A stretch of DNA of 64,000 bases from DT-110 sp030148525. GTDB taxonomy: Bacteria; Bacteroidota; Bacteroidia; Chitinophagales; Saprospiraceae. The position numbers and the translations under genes are program-made. Under the pieces are notes generated by a model. That model made no database searches. It was not told the DNA's origin and was given only the letters and a program-made list of their open reading frames with translations. The DNA is taken from contig OZ245751.1 in NCBI GenBank assembly GCA_965227445.1, forward strand, positions 62,001 through 126,000, in the 5' to 3' direction. Below are positions 50,227-59,585 of this stretch, piece by piece. Positions within the stretch are counted from its first letter, which is position 1. Every line of letters starts with the position of its first letter.

Positions 50227-51306
50227 ATGAAAAGGTTACTGACATTACTAGTCCTTGCCATTGGGGTAACTCCAGTAGTCCAAGCACAAGAAATGGCGTC
50301 TGCAACCGACAGTGATTACGAGCGGATGATGGAAAAACGCCTGGAAGTTAATTTTCGTAATTATGCGATCAAATCACTAGCGTTGACAGCATCGGAAATC
50401 AGTGCATTTGATGAGATCTTCATGGAATATATGAATGATAAGGATGATATCATCGATTCTAAATATTCATTGCTTGATAAGTACGTAGGCTCCTTAGATG
50501 CTGATAAAAAAATGGGCGGCGAAAAAATTGCCGACTTCATTGAAGATTACTGGGAAACGGAAATTGATGAAATGCAGATTGAAAAAGACTATTTTGATCT
50601 GCTGGAAAATGAATTAGGTGTAGAGAAAGCAACCAACTTTTTCTTGCTGGAAGATGCTATTCAAAACCGCCTGAAAAACCGCATTTACGCCAACAATATT
50701 CCTTTGATTATCGAGATAGAACGCTTCTCCGTTTTTGATGATAGTAAGAAAAACAAAAAATGGATGAAGAAGCGGGAAAATACTCCGAATAGGAAGTATA
50801 CTGCACAGAACATGAAACTGAAAGCCGCAGTCACTTCTTTCATTGACTGGGTACGGATGAGTGATCCGGATTATGTAGGATACACAAATGAATACATTGC
50901 AAAAGGTTTGAAAGCGCTTGCGGGTGCAACACTTGCAGCTTATGAAGCTTCCGATTGGGAAGTGGAGAATATGAAGGTACGCATTGAAAACCTCATGGGA
51001 ATTGCCGACCAGCTAGCCGAGACGAATGTTGCTACTGAAAAAGCTGACATTGCTACCGTTGCCTTTAAAGATGCATCTTCTATATTCTATGATCTTCAAA
51101 TCCAAAATGATTTAGGATACGTAGAGATTGAAGTAGAAGAAATGGGCCGTCTGGCAAATGACGTATTTTCTACGCGACTACTAGAAGATCAAACAGACCA
51201 AATCTATTCATACTTTAAACAGGCTGCATCCACTCTGGAACAACTATCCTGGGATGTAGACTGGGGTTCTGAGCAAAAAAAGAATATAGACTATAATCAA
51301 CGATAA
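50227..51306 (+). CDS. Secreted helical protein, unknown
   Basis: A 359-residue protein from ATG 50227 with a signal peptide ending VQAQ. The mature part is highly charged and helical (DYERMMEKRLEVNFRNY, AFDEIFMEYMNDKDDIIDSKYSLLDKYVGSL), with Spy/CpxP-like EYMNDKD segments near the N-terminus, but the similarity is weak. Codons are more A/T-rich than in flanking genes. It ends at a strong terminator. Confidence 0.7.
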   Translation: MKRLLTLLVLAIGVTPVVQAQEMASATDSDYERMMEKRLEVNFRNYAIKSLALTASEISAFDEIFMEYMNDKDDIIDSKYSLLDKYVGSLDADKKMGGEKIADFIEDYWETEIDEMQIEKDYFDLLENELGVEKATNFFLLEDAIQNRLKNRIYANNIPLIIEIERFSVFDDSKKNKKWMKKRENTPNRKYTAQNMKLKAAVTSFIDWVRMSDPDYVGYTNEYIAKGLKALAGATLAAYEASDWEVENMKVRIENLMGIADQLAETNVATEKADIATVAFKDASSIFYDLQIQNDLGYVEIEVEEMGRLANDVFSTRLLEDQTDQIYSYFKQAASTLEQLSWDVDWGSEQKKNIDYNQR

Positions 51307-51329
51307 TTAAGTTGGTAGGATTTGATTGT

Positions 51330-51367
51330 AAACCGCTGTTCAGCTATTGCTGATCAGCGGTTTTTTT
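51330..51367. terminator. Terminator between convergent genes
   Basis: The stem AAACCGCTG...CAGCGGTTT, with an inner CAGC TATT GCTG stem, is followed by a T-run on the plus strand. It overlaps the 3' end of the minus-strand GNAT gene (stop at 51340). Confidence 0.85.
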
Positions 51368-51873
51368 AATGTCCACTGCCAGATATCTCCCTGGCCGGAA
51401 CCGATGAGAATGGTGCTCTGCCGGAACCCGAGACGCCGCAAAATGGAGGTAGAGGGATTCTCTCTGGCAATGGTATGAGCTTGAATGGAAGTGACTTGGT
51501 CATCGGTCCAGGCGTGTTCAACCAACAGATAGGCCATGTTCGAGGCCATTCCCCGGCCCCGGTACTCCCTGGCCGTCTCGTAACCGATCTCCACCATACC
51601 ATTGGAATCGGGTGGTCCTTTGAAGCCACAGCTACCCACGAGGACTTCCCCTGGCAACCAAATTGGGAAATAAGTCCACCAACCGAATTGATCCTCTCCT
51701 TTAGCAAGTTGTTCGAGCGTATACTCCAGGGATTCAGGGGCGAATTCCGTCCATCGTTCGGGAATCTGAGCGCCTAAATGCTTGCTCAGGATTTCGTTCC
51801 CCGCCAGGGCGTGGCGCAGCAATGCGGGCGTGGCCTCTACTAACGCCATGTGCTTACCGGAGATGCGATTCAT
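51340..51873 (-). CDS. GNAT family N-acetyltransferase (RimJ/RimL type)
   Basis: A 177-residue protein. VEIGYETAREYRGRGMASNMAYLLVEHAW is strand 4 and the acetyl-CoA pyrophosphate loop (RGRGMAS, a variant of Q/RxxGxG/A). HTIARENPSTSILRRLGFRQ is the C-terminal motif. It likely acetylates an amino group; the target is unknown. It shares its terminator region with the convergent upstream gene. Confidence 0.88.
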   Translation of the reverse strand: MNRISGKHMALVEATPALLRHALAGNEILSKHLGAQIPERWTEFAPESLEYTLEQLAKGEDQFGWWTYFPIWLPGEVLVGSCGFKGPPDSNGMVEIGYETAREYRGRGMASNMAYLLVEHAWTDDQVTSIQAHTIARENPSTSILRRLGFRQSTILIGSGQGDIWQWTLKKPLISNS

Positions 51874-51951
51874 ACATTATAAGATCATACATTTCTCCAA
51901 TTCTTTCTATCTTTTCACGGGGTCAATCAAAAAAAGACAATTCGCGTCGTC

Positions 51952-51968
51952 TTTTGCCGAAAGGCAAA
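51952..51968 (+). repeat. T-run/GNRA motif variant with extended stem
   Basis: TTTTGCCGAAAGGCAAA: stem TTTGCC/GGCAAA, loop GAAA. Intergenic, upstream of the COG3650-like gene. Confidence 0.55.
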
Positions 51969-52032
51969 TACCGAAAACGACCCAGATGTTACAACAATTC
52001 ATGCCTGAAAACGCTCCAAAGAAAAGACCATT

Positions 52033-52494
52033 ATGAAAAACCAACTCGCACTGCTCGGATTTTGTCTGTTTTCCTTGTGCTATTGCCAGACCCCAAATGG
52101 CGAAAATGAAAAAGAACCAGCGGAGGATACGGTGCAGATAGAAGACGCCCCTACAGCTGATACGGATAATACGCAGGAGGTCGAAGCGAAAGTAACCTAC
52201 AAAGCACAGGGTAATGAGCCTTTTTGGAGCATAGAAATTATGGGGGAAGAGGCGATACGGTATACGACACCCGAAATGGAGGTAACCTTTCCTTTTGTAC
52301 CCCCTATATTGAGCCCAAGCTCTAACCCATCCGAGGTATACGCAGCCAAAACGACCGAACACGATCTGAGGATGGTCATCTTCACGGAAGAGGACTGCAC
52401 GGATAGTATGAGTGGAAAACCGTTTCCGAATACGGTTGAGATAACCTTTGATGACCGAGAGATGAACGGCTGTGGCCGCCCGGTAACCCAATAG
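52033..52494 (+). CDS. COG3650-like secreted protein
   Basis: A 153-residue protein with a signal peptide; CYCQ near residue 18 may be a lipobox, though Tyr at -1 is unusual. After an acidic linker the domain GNEPFWSIEIMGEEAIRYTTPE... CTDSMSGKPFPNTVEITFDDREMNGCGRPV matches the C-terminal part of COG3650 envelope proteins, with two Cys that could pair. Function unknown. Confidence 0.75.
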   Translation: MKNQLALLGFCLFSLCYCQTPNGENEKEPAEDTVQIEDAPTADTDNTQEVEAKVTYKAQGNEPFWSIEIMGEEAIRYTTPEMEVTFPFVPPILSPSSNPSEVYAAKTTEHDLRMVIFTEEDCTDSMSGKPFPNTVEITFDDREMNGCGRPVTQ

Positions 52495-52638
52495 GGCTTT
52501 TCGCTCCGGGATTGTGCGAATCCCTCATCATCCAATGTCCCTTTTTACGACCGGCTATGCACGGAGGAATGTCAATCCTTTACCATTTTCCTGACTCCAA
52601 TTCTTTCCCTCCGTTGAGGTGATTGGTATCTTACTGGC

Positions 52639-55314
52639 ATGCTTCGAGCTCCGATCCGAATATTTCTGTATTGCTTAATAATGGGTGCGTTAAGCGCCCA
52701 GGAAGCCCCTTCGTGGTCGGAAACCACCATTCCCGGCCCCTGGGAGCTACCCGTGGGTATAACCTTCGATGAGTCGGGTCAGGGATACATTTGGGATATG
52801 GTAGGGGAGGTGTTCGTATTGGACACCGCCGGGCGGGTCATTCAGGAGCCTTTGCTGGATATCCGGGAGGAAGTCAGCAAATGGCTCGATCAGGGAATGG
52901 TAGGCTTTGCCCTGGATCCCAACTTCCTGATCAATGGGTATTTCTACGTAATGTATCCGGTCGACTGGCATCACTACGAATTCTATGGCACGTCGGCGTA
53001 TAATGCCCGTACCACGCGTACCCACGCAGCGACCTTTGGTCGCATAACCCGCTTCACGGCCGATTCGGCAACCGGTTTTCGATCCATCGTGCCGGATAGT
53101 CGCCATATTGTGCTGGGCCATGGGCCTGCCGACGGTTTACCTATTCTTTTTGATTCCCACGGCTTGGGAACCCTGGCGTTCGGCAACGACGGTTCCCTGC
53201 TGGTTTCCTGTGGGGATGGTGCCAATTCGGTATGGGCGGATGTAGGTAGTAACGGTGGTTCCTACTATGCCGGGGGCCTATCCCTTGGCATTATCGACAC
53301 CAGCGAAAATGTAGGGGCTTTCCGGGCCCAGCAAAAGGAATCCTTGGCGGGCAAGATCCTGCGTATTGATCCGGAAACCGGTACCGGGGTGCCCGGCAAC
53401 CCTTTCTATGCCCCTGAAACCCCCGGGGCCAAAGCTTCTAAAGTATATGGGTTAGGTATGCGGAATCCCTTTCGGTTCGTCGTGCAGCCGGAGACCGGAA
53501 GTCATAGCCTGGCCGATGGTCGTCCCGGATGGATTCTGGTCGGCGATGTGGGTGATTATGTCTGGGAAGAGCTGAACATGTTTACCCGCGGCGGACAAAA
53601 TGCCGGGTGGCCTCTCTACGAGGGATTGGAACGATCGCCTACCTACCGGTCGGAGCGGGTGCGCAATCCATTTGCTCCGTCCACAGTATGCCCGGAGTCA
53701 GACTATTTGTTCCGCGACCTGATTGCCGAAGATAACCGCCAACAATCCCTGCCCGATGATCCGTGCGCGCCCGGCCGGCCATTACCGGAGCAGGTGACGG
53801 GATACGTTCACCACCGTCCGTTATTAACCTATCAAAATCAGGATGACAAAGGCCTTACCAGGCCAAGGGTTTGGTTACCTGACTACGGCCCGGCCGGGGG
53901 AGCTACGACCCGCCAGTTGGATAGCGTGCGACAGGGCAGTCCTTTTCAGGGCGATGCCAGCATTCCGGCCTTTTACTATAAGCAAGGAGCATTGCCCGAA
54001 AAATGGCACGACCATTTTTTTCAGGTGGATTACCGGGGTTGGATCCGGGGCCACCAGTTGGATGATAAGCAGCAGCTACTCCGTACGGAATTAATCTACG
54101 AGCAGGAAGGTGAGCGTATCGTAGCGGCGGCACCGGTCCCGGGAGAAGCTGCCCTCTATTACCTTAGCCTGAGCAGTCGGCGATTGCATAAGCTTACCTA
54201 CGGTGGTCGCCGCAGGCCAAAGGCTGCTTTGCAGGCCGATCATCTTTTTGGCGAAAGCCCGCTGATGGTTACGCTGGATGCCACTAAGTCATTGGCCTAC
54301 GATTCACCCCTGTTCTACGAATGGCGGATAGGCGCTGATACCTTGCCGGGTGATGCCCTGCGGAGTATTCGCCTTACGGCAAAAGAGCAAACGACTATTC
54401 CCGTGGAATTGGTGGTTCGCGACACCTTTGGCGGGCGGGATAGTGTGCGGCAGGACATCCACCTCAATAATGCTCCTCCGATTGTTGAATGGGTTAGCCC
54501 GGAAGCTGGTGCCCGCTATCCCCTGTCGGGTACCAATTTGCTGCGCCTGGAGGCCCGGGCAACGGATACGGGGTCACCGGATGATGATTTGCAATACGAC
54601 TGGCAGGTTTTCCTGCACCACAATAGTCACTTTCATCCGTCCGGTGAGGCGGAAGGGGCAACTACCTATGCCCTGCTTTCGCCTCTGGGTTGTGGTAGCG
54701 AAGAGTACTGGTACCGAATCGTTTTAAGAGTGACCGATACGCAGGGGTTGGCCGCCGAGGAGACCCGTTGGGTGTACCCTAATTGCGATCATGCAAATCT
54801 TGGCTGGTTTGAGGCTATGGCTTTCGCCAAAAAACAAACGGTGGATCTGTCGTGGAACGTTGAGAATCCGGGAATGGTGATCCGATACGAAGTAGAGCGC
54901 AGCCAGGATTTTTTTCATTTCGAATCTTTGGGCACTACGGAATTGAGCTTTTTTCAGGACGCGCCGACTTTACCAGGAACCTACATCTACCGTATCAAGG
55001 CAATCGGGGAGGACGGCGCCTTCTGGTATTCGAATCTGATTACCAGGGATCTGCCAACAACAGGTTCACATTTGATATACCCCAATCCGGCTACCGATGA
55101 GATCACACTGCGTATGGAGAATACACGAGCATCTTCTTTTGAATTTCGTCTGTTTGACCGGGCCGGTCGGTTTTTGCGTCGAGAAGTGCGAACCACCCTT
55201 CCCGAGGGTGAGACTCTTTATTCGTTTAATGTGTCGGATCTGGCTTCGGGGGTGTACGTATACCAAATAGTGGACGGGCCGCGACGGTTGGTCGGGAAGC
55301 TCGTGAAGCAATAG
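52639..55314 (+). CDS. Secreted glucose/sorbosone dehydrogenase-like beta-propeller with T9SS sorting domain
   Basis: An 891-residue protein with a signal peptide ending LSAQ. Residues about 25-500 form a GSDH-type six-bladed propeller (ELPVGITFDESGQGYIWDMVGEVFV, GMVGFALDPNFLINGYFYVMY, GLGMRNPFRFVVQPETG, WEELNMFTRGGQNAGWPLYEG). PKD-like/Ig-like domains and a fibronectin-like domain follow (about 530-790), then a T9SS type A domain (YPNPATDEITLRM ... GKLVKQ). It may oxidise sugars with PQQ outside the cell; that is a family inference. Two T-run/GNRA motifs lie within it. Confidence 0.9.
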   Translation: MLRAPIRIFLYCLIMGALSAQEAPSWSETTIPGPWELPVGITFDESGQGYIWDMVGEVFVLDTAGRVIQEPLLDIREEVSKWLDQGMVGFALDPNFLINGYFYVMYPVDWHHYEFYGTSAYNARTTRTHAATFGRITRFTADSATGFRSIVPDSRHIVLGHGPADGLPILFDSHGLGTLAFGNDGSLLVSCGDGANSVWADVGSNGGSYYAGGLSLGIIDTSENVGAFRAQQKESLAGKILRIDPETGTGVPGNPFYAPETPGAKASKVYGLGMRNPFRFVVQPETGSHSLADGRPGWILVGDVGDYVWEELNMFTRGGQNAGWPLYEGLERSPTYRSERVRNPFAPSTVCPESDYLFRDLIAEDNRQQSLPDDPCAPGRPLPEQVTGYVHHRPLLTYQNQDDKGLTRPRVWLPDYGPAGGATTRQLDSVRQGSPFQGDASIPAFYYKQGALPEKWHDHFFQVDYRGWIRGHQLDDKQQLLRTELIYEQEGERIVAAAPVPGEAALYYLSLSSRRLHKLTYGGRRRPKAALQADHLFGESPLMVTLDATKSLAYDSPLFYEWRIGADTLPGDALRSIRLTAKEQTTIPVELVVRDTFGGRDSVRQDIHLNNAPPIVEWVSPEAGARYPLSGTNLLRLEARATDTGSPDDDLQYDWQVFLHHNSHFHPSGEAEGATTYALLSPLGCGSEEYWYRIVLRVTDTQGLAAEETRWVYPNCDHANLGWFEAMAFAKKQTVDLSWNVENPGMVIRYEVERSQDFFHFESLGTTELSFFQDAPTLPGTYIYRIKAIGEDGAFWYSNLITRDLPTTGSHLIYPNPATDEITLRMENTRASSFEFRLFDRAGRFLRREVRTTLPEGETLYSFNVSDLASGVYVYQIVDGPRRLVGKLVKQ
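54245..54259 (+). repeat. T-run/GNRA mini-hairpin motif, sense in CDS
   Basis: TTTTTGGCGAAAGCC, in the sense strand of the dehydrogenase-like gene (encodes FGES). One of the few in-gene copies in sense orientation. Confidence 0.65.
54819..54834 (-). repeat. T-run/GNRA mini-hairpin motif, antisense in CDS
   Basis: Minus strand TTTTTTGGCGAAAGCC; the gene reads AFAKK on the plus strand. Confidence 0.65.
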
Positions 55315-55327
55315 TCTGGCTGCCGGT

Positions 55328-55350
55328 TATACCGACAACGAAGTGGTATA
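55328..55350 (+). mobile_element. Short TATACC...GGTATA element
   Basis: TATACCGACAACGAAGTGG followed by TATA: the left end of the MITE-like family closed by its own inverted GGTATA. It lies 13 bp after the dehydrogenase-like stop. Confidence 0.55.
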
Positions 55351-55457
55351 ATCACTGCCCGGCCTCTTCGGTGCGTTTGCGGTAACGCAATTTGGGTGCT
55401 CCGTTATCCGAGGTGTCAGTATCCAGAATGGCATATTCTCCGTAATCCGTGTCACGT

Positions 55458-57683
55458 CTACCGTACCAGGACTTCATCCAGGAAAAACCAGGCTGGGTAG
55501 CCCACCCCATAGTGCCAGGGCGGACAGACTTTCATTCCTTCGATCTCCACTTTAATATACCGCACTACAGTTGGTTTTTGAGCTTGCACTGCGACGGGAA
55601 CAAACTTCACTTCCCGGTCGCGATCCTCGGCCAGTTCCTTTTTGCCGAAAGGCCCGAAATCTTTCCCATTGGTGGAGACACTATAGGTCACACTTTTGGG
55701 GAGGAGAATCCAGGCACCGAGTTGGTGCAGGAAGTCGGTGGAGATGCTGGTGATGAGCTGTGGTTCACCGAGGTCGAGGATAAAGCTGCCATCGGTGCCT
55801 TCCCAACCCACCCAGCTTTCGGCAAAGGTGGTGCCGCCGAAGAGCTCGTCGGTCAGGGCGGTATCGGCCAGTTCCTGGTAGCGGTCGTGGGGCGCCTGCA
55901 GCCAGCGCACGCTGGCTCCCTTTGCTACGTTTCCCTGCGGACGATTCAGGTAACGCGAGCGATAGAGTCGGCAATAATCATCGGGCGCGTTGTTGCGCTC
56001 GTTGAGGGTGGCCACCTGAAAGCGGGCAGTACGGGCCTGAAAGGTATCGAGTAAAACGGACAGGCGCTGTGGATCGCGGTCGGGATTGGTGCGGGCGATC
56101 TCAAGATCCGCGTACTGCAGGGGCAGGCGCGAGCGGTGCACCCGGTCGAGCAGGGCCGGTTGATCGTTTACGGCCTTTTCGGCCTGATCGAAAAGTTGAT
56201 TGTAGCGCAGACGCAGATCCTGATTGAGCATCCCCTCTTTATGCGACACCGGAGAGTCGTAGATCCAGAGGGGCACCTCGTATTTGGCCAGCGCTTTTTG
56301 CAATTCCTTTTGGTATTGGTAGAGGTAGTGGCCCGCTGCACCGTAATAGCCGGTCATGAATTCGAGCATTAATTCATCGGTATCCTGGTAGGGATTCCAG
56401 AGCAGGCGACACAGCATATAGGCCCGGAGTTCGGAGAAGTCTTCCCCGCGTTTGCCGCCCACCTGGGCGAAATGCATGGTTACATTATTCGTGTGGAAGA
56501 GCTCCATATTGGGCTGCAATACGTGGAAATTGGGGAAGGGCGATACGAGGTTGTCGAAGTTGATACCATAGTCCCACACGAAGATGTTGTCGGAAATAGC
56601 GGCCCACCCTTCCAGTGCCCGGACGAAATCGCGTCCCGATGCATTATCGGTCAGGGGGACTTCCCGCTTGGCGTCGATACTGCAAAGCATGATATTGACA
56701 TTGGGCAGCGGCTTTACGTGCTTAGGGGGCTGCATGCTATATAGGTAGGCGAGGGTAGAGATCGTTTTGTCGGGGAACCGCTCCGCCAGTTTATTCATGA
56801 AGTGAATCAGGGTGCCGGAGGGGCTGCCTTCGTGCTCGTCGATGGCTGCGCAGGCATCGCAACGGCAATAGGTGAAGTTGCCATCGTTCTGACTGACCGA
56901 GATCATATCTTCCTCGGGGTTGGCGCGAAATATGGAGTCCAGCTTACGGGTGGCCAGATCGAGTACGTCGGGATTGGTGAGGCACCACTGGCTGGCCTTT
57001 CCGGGCCGCCGCTCGCCATTGATGAAGGAGTAGTATTCGGGATGTGCTTCTCCGTACACTGCGGAAGGAATAAGCCGGTCGAAGGTGTGCACCCATAATC
57101 GGTCGGCAAACTCCTCGTCGGGACTTTCGATGCGGAACCACCAGCGGTACACGGGGTCTTCCAGTCCGTAGCTGAAGGTTTGTCGGTAGCGAAAGGCAGG
57201 GTGGTCTTCTTCGGAGAGGGCCGGTAATTGTATGCTGGCTTGTTCGGTCAGCGTGTAGGTGTCTTTGGCGTAATAGTCCATGCCCAGATAATCGTCGAGC
57301 AGGGTAACCGCGGCGTAGATGCTCCCTTTGTCACCGCCCGACAGTATGCGCAGGTTGCCACCTTTGGTGGTAAGGAAGAAGCCATCTTCTTGCAGGTCGG
57401 GAATGGTACCGGCTTCGACGGGCCAGTCGGTGCGCTGGAATTCGCCGATCAGGATGTCATTGGCTTGTGGTGCTGTCGTTGAGGCTTCTTTTAGCGGAAG
57501 CTGTGCGCCGCTGATCTCGCCAATGAAACGCTGGAGCAGGTGAGCGGCAATGCTGTCGGCTTCCACCTCGCTATCGAACAGAATGCGACTGGTGGGGGTG
57601 CCGTTTTTCGTCATGGTTACCTGCGCATGGGTTGTACACAGGCTGAGTAAGCAGGCAAGGATGAATAGAGAACGGATAGGCAT
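55458..57683 (-). CDS. DUF4838 family secreted glycoside-hydrolase-like protein
   Basis: A 741-residue protein; signal peptide ends THAQ. The N-terminal domain (about 30-140) is of the alpha/beta type that precedes GH20/GH67 barrels (ILIGEFQRTDWP, LSGGDKGSIYAAVTLLDDYLG). The barrel (DUF4838, about 150-480) contains SVSQNDGNFTYCRCDACAAIDEHEGSPSGTLIHF, a possible metal-binding Cys pair. A C-terminal F5/8 type C-like domain (about 600-741) probably binds carbohydrate. It should act on an extracellular glycan. Confidence 0.88.
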   Translation of the reverse strand: MPIRSLFILACLLSLCTTHAQVTMTKNGTPTSRILFDSEVEADSIAAHLLQRFIGEISGAQLPLKEASTTAPQANDILIGEFQRTDWPVEAGTIPDLQEDGFFLTTKGGNLRILSGGDKGSIYAAVTLLDDYLGMDYYAKDTYTLTEQASIQLPALSEEDHPAFRYRQTFSYGLEDPVYRWWFRIESPDEEFADRLWVHTFDRLIPSAVYGEAHPEYYSFINGERRPGKASQWCLTNPDVLDLATRKLDSIFRANPEEDMISVSQNDGNFTYCRCDACAAIDEHEGSPSGTLIHFMNKLAERFPDKTISTLAYLYSMQPPKHVKPLPNVNIMLCSIDAKREVPLTDNASGRDFVRALEGWAAISDNIFVWDYGINFDNLVSPFPNFHVLQPNMELFHTNNVTMHFAQVGGKRGEDFSELRAYMLCRLLWNPYQDTDELMLEFMTGYYGAAGHYLYQYQKELQKALAKYEVPLWIYDSPVSHKEGMLNQDLRLRYNQLFDQAEKAVNDQPALLDRVHRSRLPLQYADLEIARTNPDRDPQRLSVLLDTFQARTARFQVATLNERNNAPDDYCRLYRSRYLNRPQGNVAKGASVRWLQAPHDRYQELADTALTDELFGGTTFAESWVGWEGTDGSFILDLGEPQLITSISTDFLHQLGAWILLPKSVTYSVSTNGKDFGPFGKKELAEDRDREVKFVPVAVQAQKPTVVRYIKVEIEGMKVCPPWHYGVGYPAWFFLDEVLVR
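55639..55653 (+). repeat. T-run/GNRA motif variant, antisense in DUF4838 gene
   Basis: TTTTTGCCGAAAGGC on the plus strand; stem GCC/GGC, GAAA loop. Confidence 0.5.
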
Positions 57684-57689
57684 GGTGAA

Positions 57690-57772
57690 TTTTTAGTGAA
57701 TAATGTTTAATTTTTAATGGCAAGAATTAAATCATTAAAAATTACGTATTAAAAATTAAAAATTACTCCTGA
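57690..57772. repeat. AT-rich heptamer-like inverted repeats
   Basis: AATTTTTAGTGAA..., TTTAATTTTTAATGG, then ATTAAAAATTACG and ATTAAAAATTAAA. Left and right halves are inverted relative to each other. It lies upstream of the DUF4838 gene on the minus strand and of the small ORF on the plus strand. Confidence 0.55.
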
Positions 57773-57811
57773 TAATCCCATCTTGTAGAGCTCGATCCTT
57801 AAAAAAAACAC

Positions 57812-57982
57812 ATGACTGATTTTCTGGCCATTCAAAAAGTATGTGAAGCGAGTTCTTATCTACTGGAAAAGACCTTCGATAAATTTCTTATGTACTATGC
57901 CGCTGATGTGGCCGGTCTGGAAAAGTACATGAATAAGCGCATGAAGCCCTACCGCAAAATAATTCGTCATTGTAGATCGTAA
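57812..57982 (+). CDS. Small protein of 56 residues, unknown
   Basis: ATG 57812 opens a 56-codon frame: MTDFLAIQKVCEASSYLLEK, then TFDKFLMYYAADVAGLEKYM and a basic end (NKRMKPYRKIIRHCRS). Helical, one domain, no signal peptide. It lies 16 bp before the AraC gene in the same direction, so it may be a leader gene of that operon. Composition looks protein-like; no family is known to me. Confidence 0.45.
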   Translation: MTDFLAIQKVCEASSYLLEKTFDKFLMYYAADVAGLEKYMNKRMKPYRKIIRHCRS

Positions 57983-57998
57983 TCCCTTTCCTTTTTTG

Positions 57999-59015
57999 AT
58001 GTTGATGAAATATGCGAATATACCACCCTTAAAGCAGGGAGATGATTTGGCCAATTACCATGTGGCCGACGATGCGATCGCTTCTTTTTCAACGGAGGCC
58101 TTCGGAGAGGATGCCATTGTTGAATGGAATGAAAAGGTATACCGGATTTGGATTCCGGAATTATCGGATTCCATATTTATCAATAAATATTCAGCCAAAA
58201 CATTTATGGTATTATTCACTCACCATCCGGAATCCCCTCTTAGCTCCATCGTGCGCCGCATGTGGATCTTGGAGGAGGATCACCCCTTTGAGGTGCAGGT
58301 GCACTCTTTTCCGGTGGGATACCCGTTTATCAATGTGCTTAGTGAATCAAAGTTTTCCATTGAATTTCCCAGGCAGAAACTGGTTACCAGTAGTTACCTG
58401 GCGGGATCGAATCAGGTGCCTTTTCAGTTGCGGATGCCTGTGGTGAAACGTGCCCTGACCATACAGTTACAACCCTTCGCCATTCCGGGCTTATGGCGTA
58501 CTGCTGCCGCGGACCTACGCGATCAGGTAGTGCCGCTTGCGGACCTTGACGATGAACTTGCCAATCGACTGGAGGAACTGCTGATGCTGGAAAAGCAGCC
58601 CGACATCGTTCTGCGGAAAACAGCGACCATCCTGGAAAACAGGGTGACTGACGGAGGCATTGATCCCCGGGTAGTGGGAGCTCTGGATCATATTCTACAA
58701 AACCGTGGTCAGGGATCGATTTCCAGTTTGGCAGGTCAGGTGAACTTGTCGCAGCGGCGATTGCAACAGTTGTTCCGGGATTATTTTGGCCTTTCGGCAA
58801 AATCCTACAGTCGGGTGGTGCGCCTGCAGCACCATACCTACGAATTGCTAACTGGCCGGTCTATCGACACTATTGTTCCGGATGGCTATTACGATCAATC
58901 TCATTTCCTGCACGATCTGAAACGGCAAACGGGTTTACTGCCCGACGCATATGTCGACGTCCTTAATGATCCTGCCCACAAGCCCGCCTACCTGAGTTCC
59001 AATCTTTTCCTGTAG
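57999..59015 (+). CDS. AraC family transcriptional regulator
   Basis: A 338-residue protein; ATG 57999 or 58005 may be used. The C-terminal HTH_18 domain (about 235-335) has SISSLAGQVNLSQRRLQQLFRDYFGLSAKSYSRVVRLQ and DGYYDQSHFLHDLKRQTG, the two helix-turn-helix motifs. The N-terminal 160 residues resemble the DUF6597 sensing region common in such regulators. Target and ligand are unknown. Confidence 0.9.
   Translation: MLMKYANIPPLKQGDDLANYHVADDAIASFSTEAFGEDAIVEWNEKVYRIWIPELSDSIFINKYSAKTFMVLFTHHPESPLSSIVRRMWILEEDHPFEVQVHSFPVGYPFINVLSESKFSIEFPRQKLVTSSYLAGSNQVPFQLRMPVVKRALTIQLQPFAIPGLWRTAAADLRDQVVPLADLDDELANRLEELLMLEKQPDIVLRKTATILENRVTDGGIDPRVVGALDHILQNRGQGSISSLAGQVNLSQRRLQQLFRDYFGLSAKSYSRVVRLQHHTYELLTGRSIDTIVPDGYYDQSHFLHDLKRQTGLLPDAYVDVLNDPAHKPAYLSSNLFL
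58789..58802 (-). repeat. T-run/GNRA motif variant, antisense in AraC gene
   Basis: Minus strand TTTTGCCGAAAGGC, only four T. Stem GCC/GGC, loop GAAA. Confidence 0.45.
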
Positions 59016-59086
59016 TACGATCACATTTCGCTTTTTTACAAGACCGTTTATTCGCTTTCGGGTAATTTGCCTGTTTTTGAGTTTCT

Positions 59087-59103
59087 GGCTTTCGCCAAAA
59101 AAA
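59087..59103 (-). repeat. T-run/GNRA mini-hairpin motif, upstream of VOC gene
   Basis: Minus strand TTTTTTTGGCGAAAGCC, 16 bp before the ATG of the small VOC protein. Confidence 0.65.
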
Positions 59104-59118
59104 CACCTGGTACCATTT

Positions 59119-59487
59119 ATGAAACACGCTATTCAAAATTTTCAGATACCCGTTACAGATTTTACCCGCGCCCGTACCTTCTACTCTACCCTCATGGGGT
59201 ACGACCTGGAAGTTATGGAAACACCACAGTTCCAGCTGGGCATTTTTCAAGCCGATCCGGGCGGGGTAGGTGGCACCATCATCAAAAGTGATGGATTATC
59301 ACCATCCGCAACGGGCACCATGGTATATCTGCACGCCGGCGAAGACCTCCAGCCCCATCTGGATCGTATCGAAAAAGCCGGCGGATCCATTGATGTACCT
59401 AAAACGCAGCTGGGCCCTGGTATGGGGTACTTCGCTATTTTCCGGGACACAGAGGGGAATCGGGTAGGGCTTTATTCGGAGGGGTAA
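59119..59487 (+). CDS. VOC superfamily protein, single domain
   Basis: A 122-residue protein from ATG 59119. QNFQIPVTDFTRARTFYSTLMGYDLEVM is the first beta-alpha-beta half, and HLDRIEKAGGSIDVPKTQLGPGMGYFAIFRDTEGNRVGLYS the second. Glyoxalase I and bleomycin-resistance proteins share this fold; the class here (COG3324-like) is usually of unknown substrate. A weak heptamer-like array follows the stop. Confidence 0.88.
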   Translation: MKHAIQNFQIPVTDFTRARTFYSTLMGYDLEVMETPQFQLGIFQADPGGVGGTIIKSDGLSPSATGTMVYLHAGEDLQPHLDRIEKAGGSIDVPKTQLGPGMGYFAIFRDTEGNRVGLYSEG

Positions 59488-59499
59488 TTGTTAATGGGA

Positions 59500-59545
59500 A
59501 TGCTGAATTGGAATGCTCAATGATCGGTGCTCAGTGCTGAATTAT
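59500..59545 (-). repeat. Heptamer-type repeat downstream of VOC gene
   Basis: AATGCTG, AATGCTC, AATGATC, GGTGCTC and AGTGCTG units. On the minus strand they read GAGCACC, GATCATT, GAGCATT, matching the family at 60079-60143 in inverse orientation. Confidence 0.6.
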
Positions 59546-59585
59546 ATAACTTACCAGTGTTGGTGTAAATACTTAATCGAACAGA

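Noticed and set aside
57860..58054. Minus-strand ORF across the 56-residue gene and the AraC start
   Set aside because: Antisense to two plus-strand frames with better composition; no motif.
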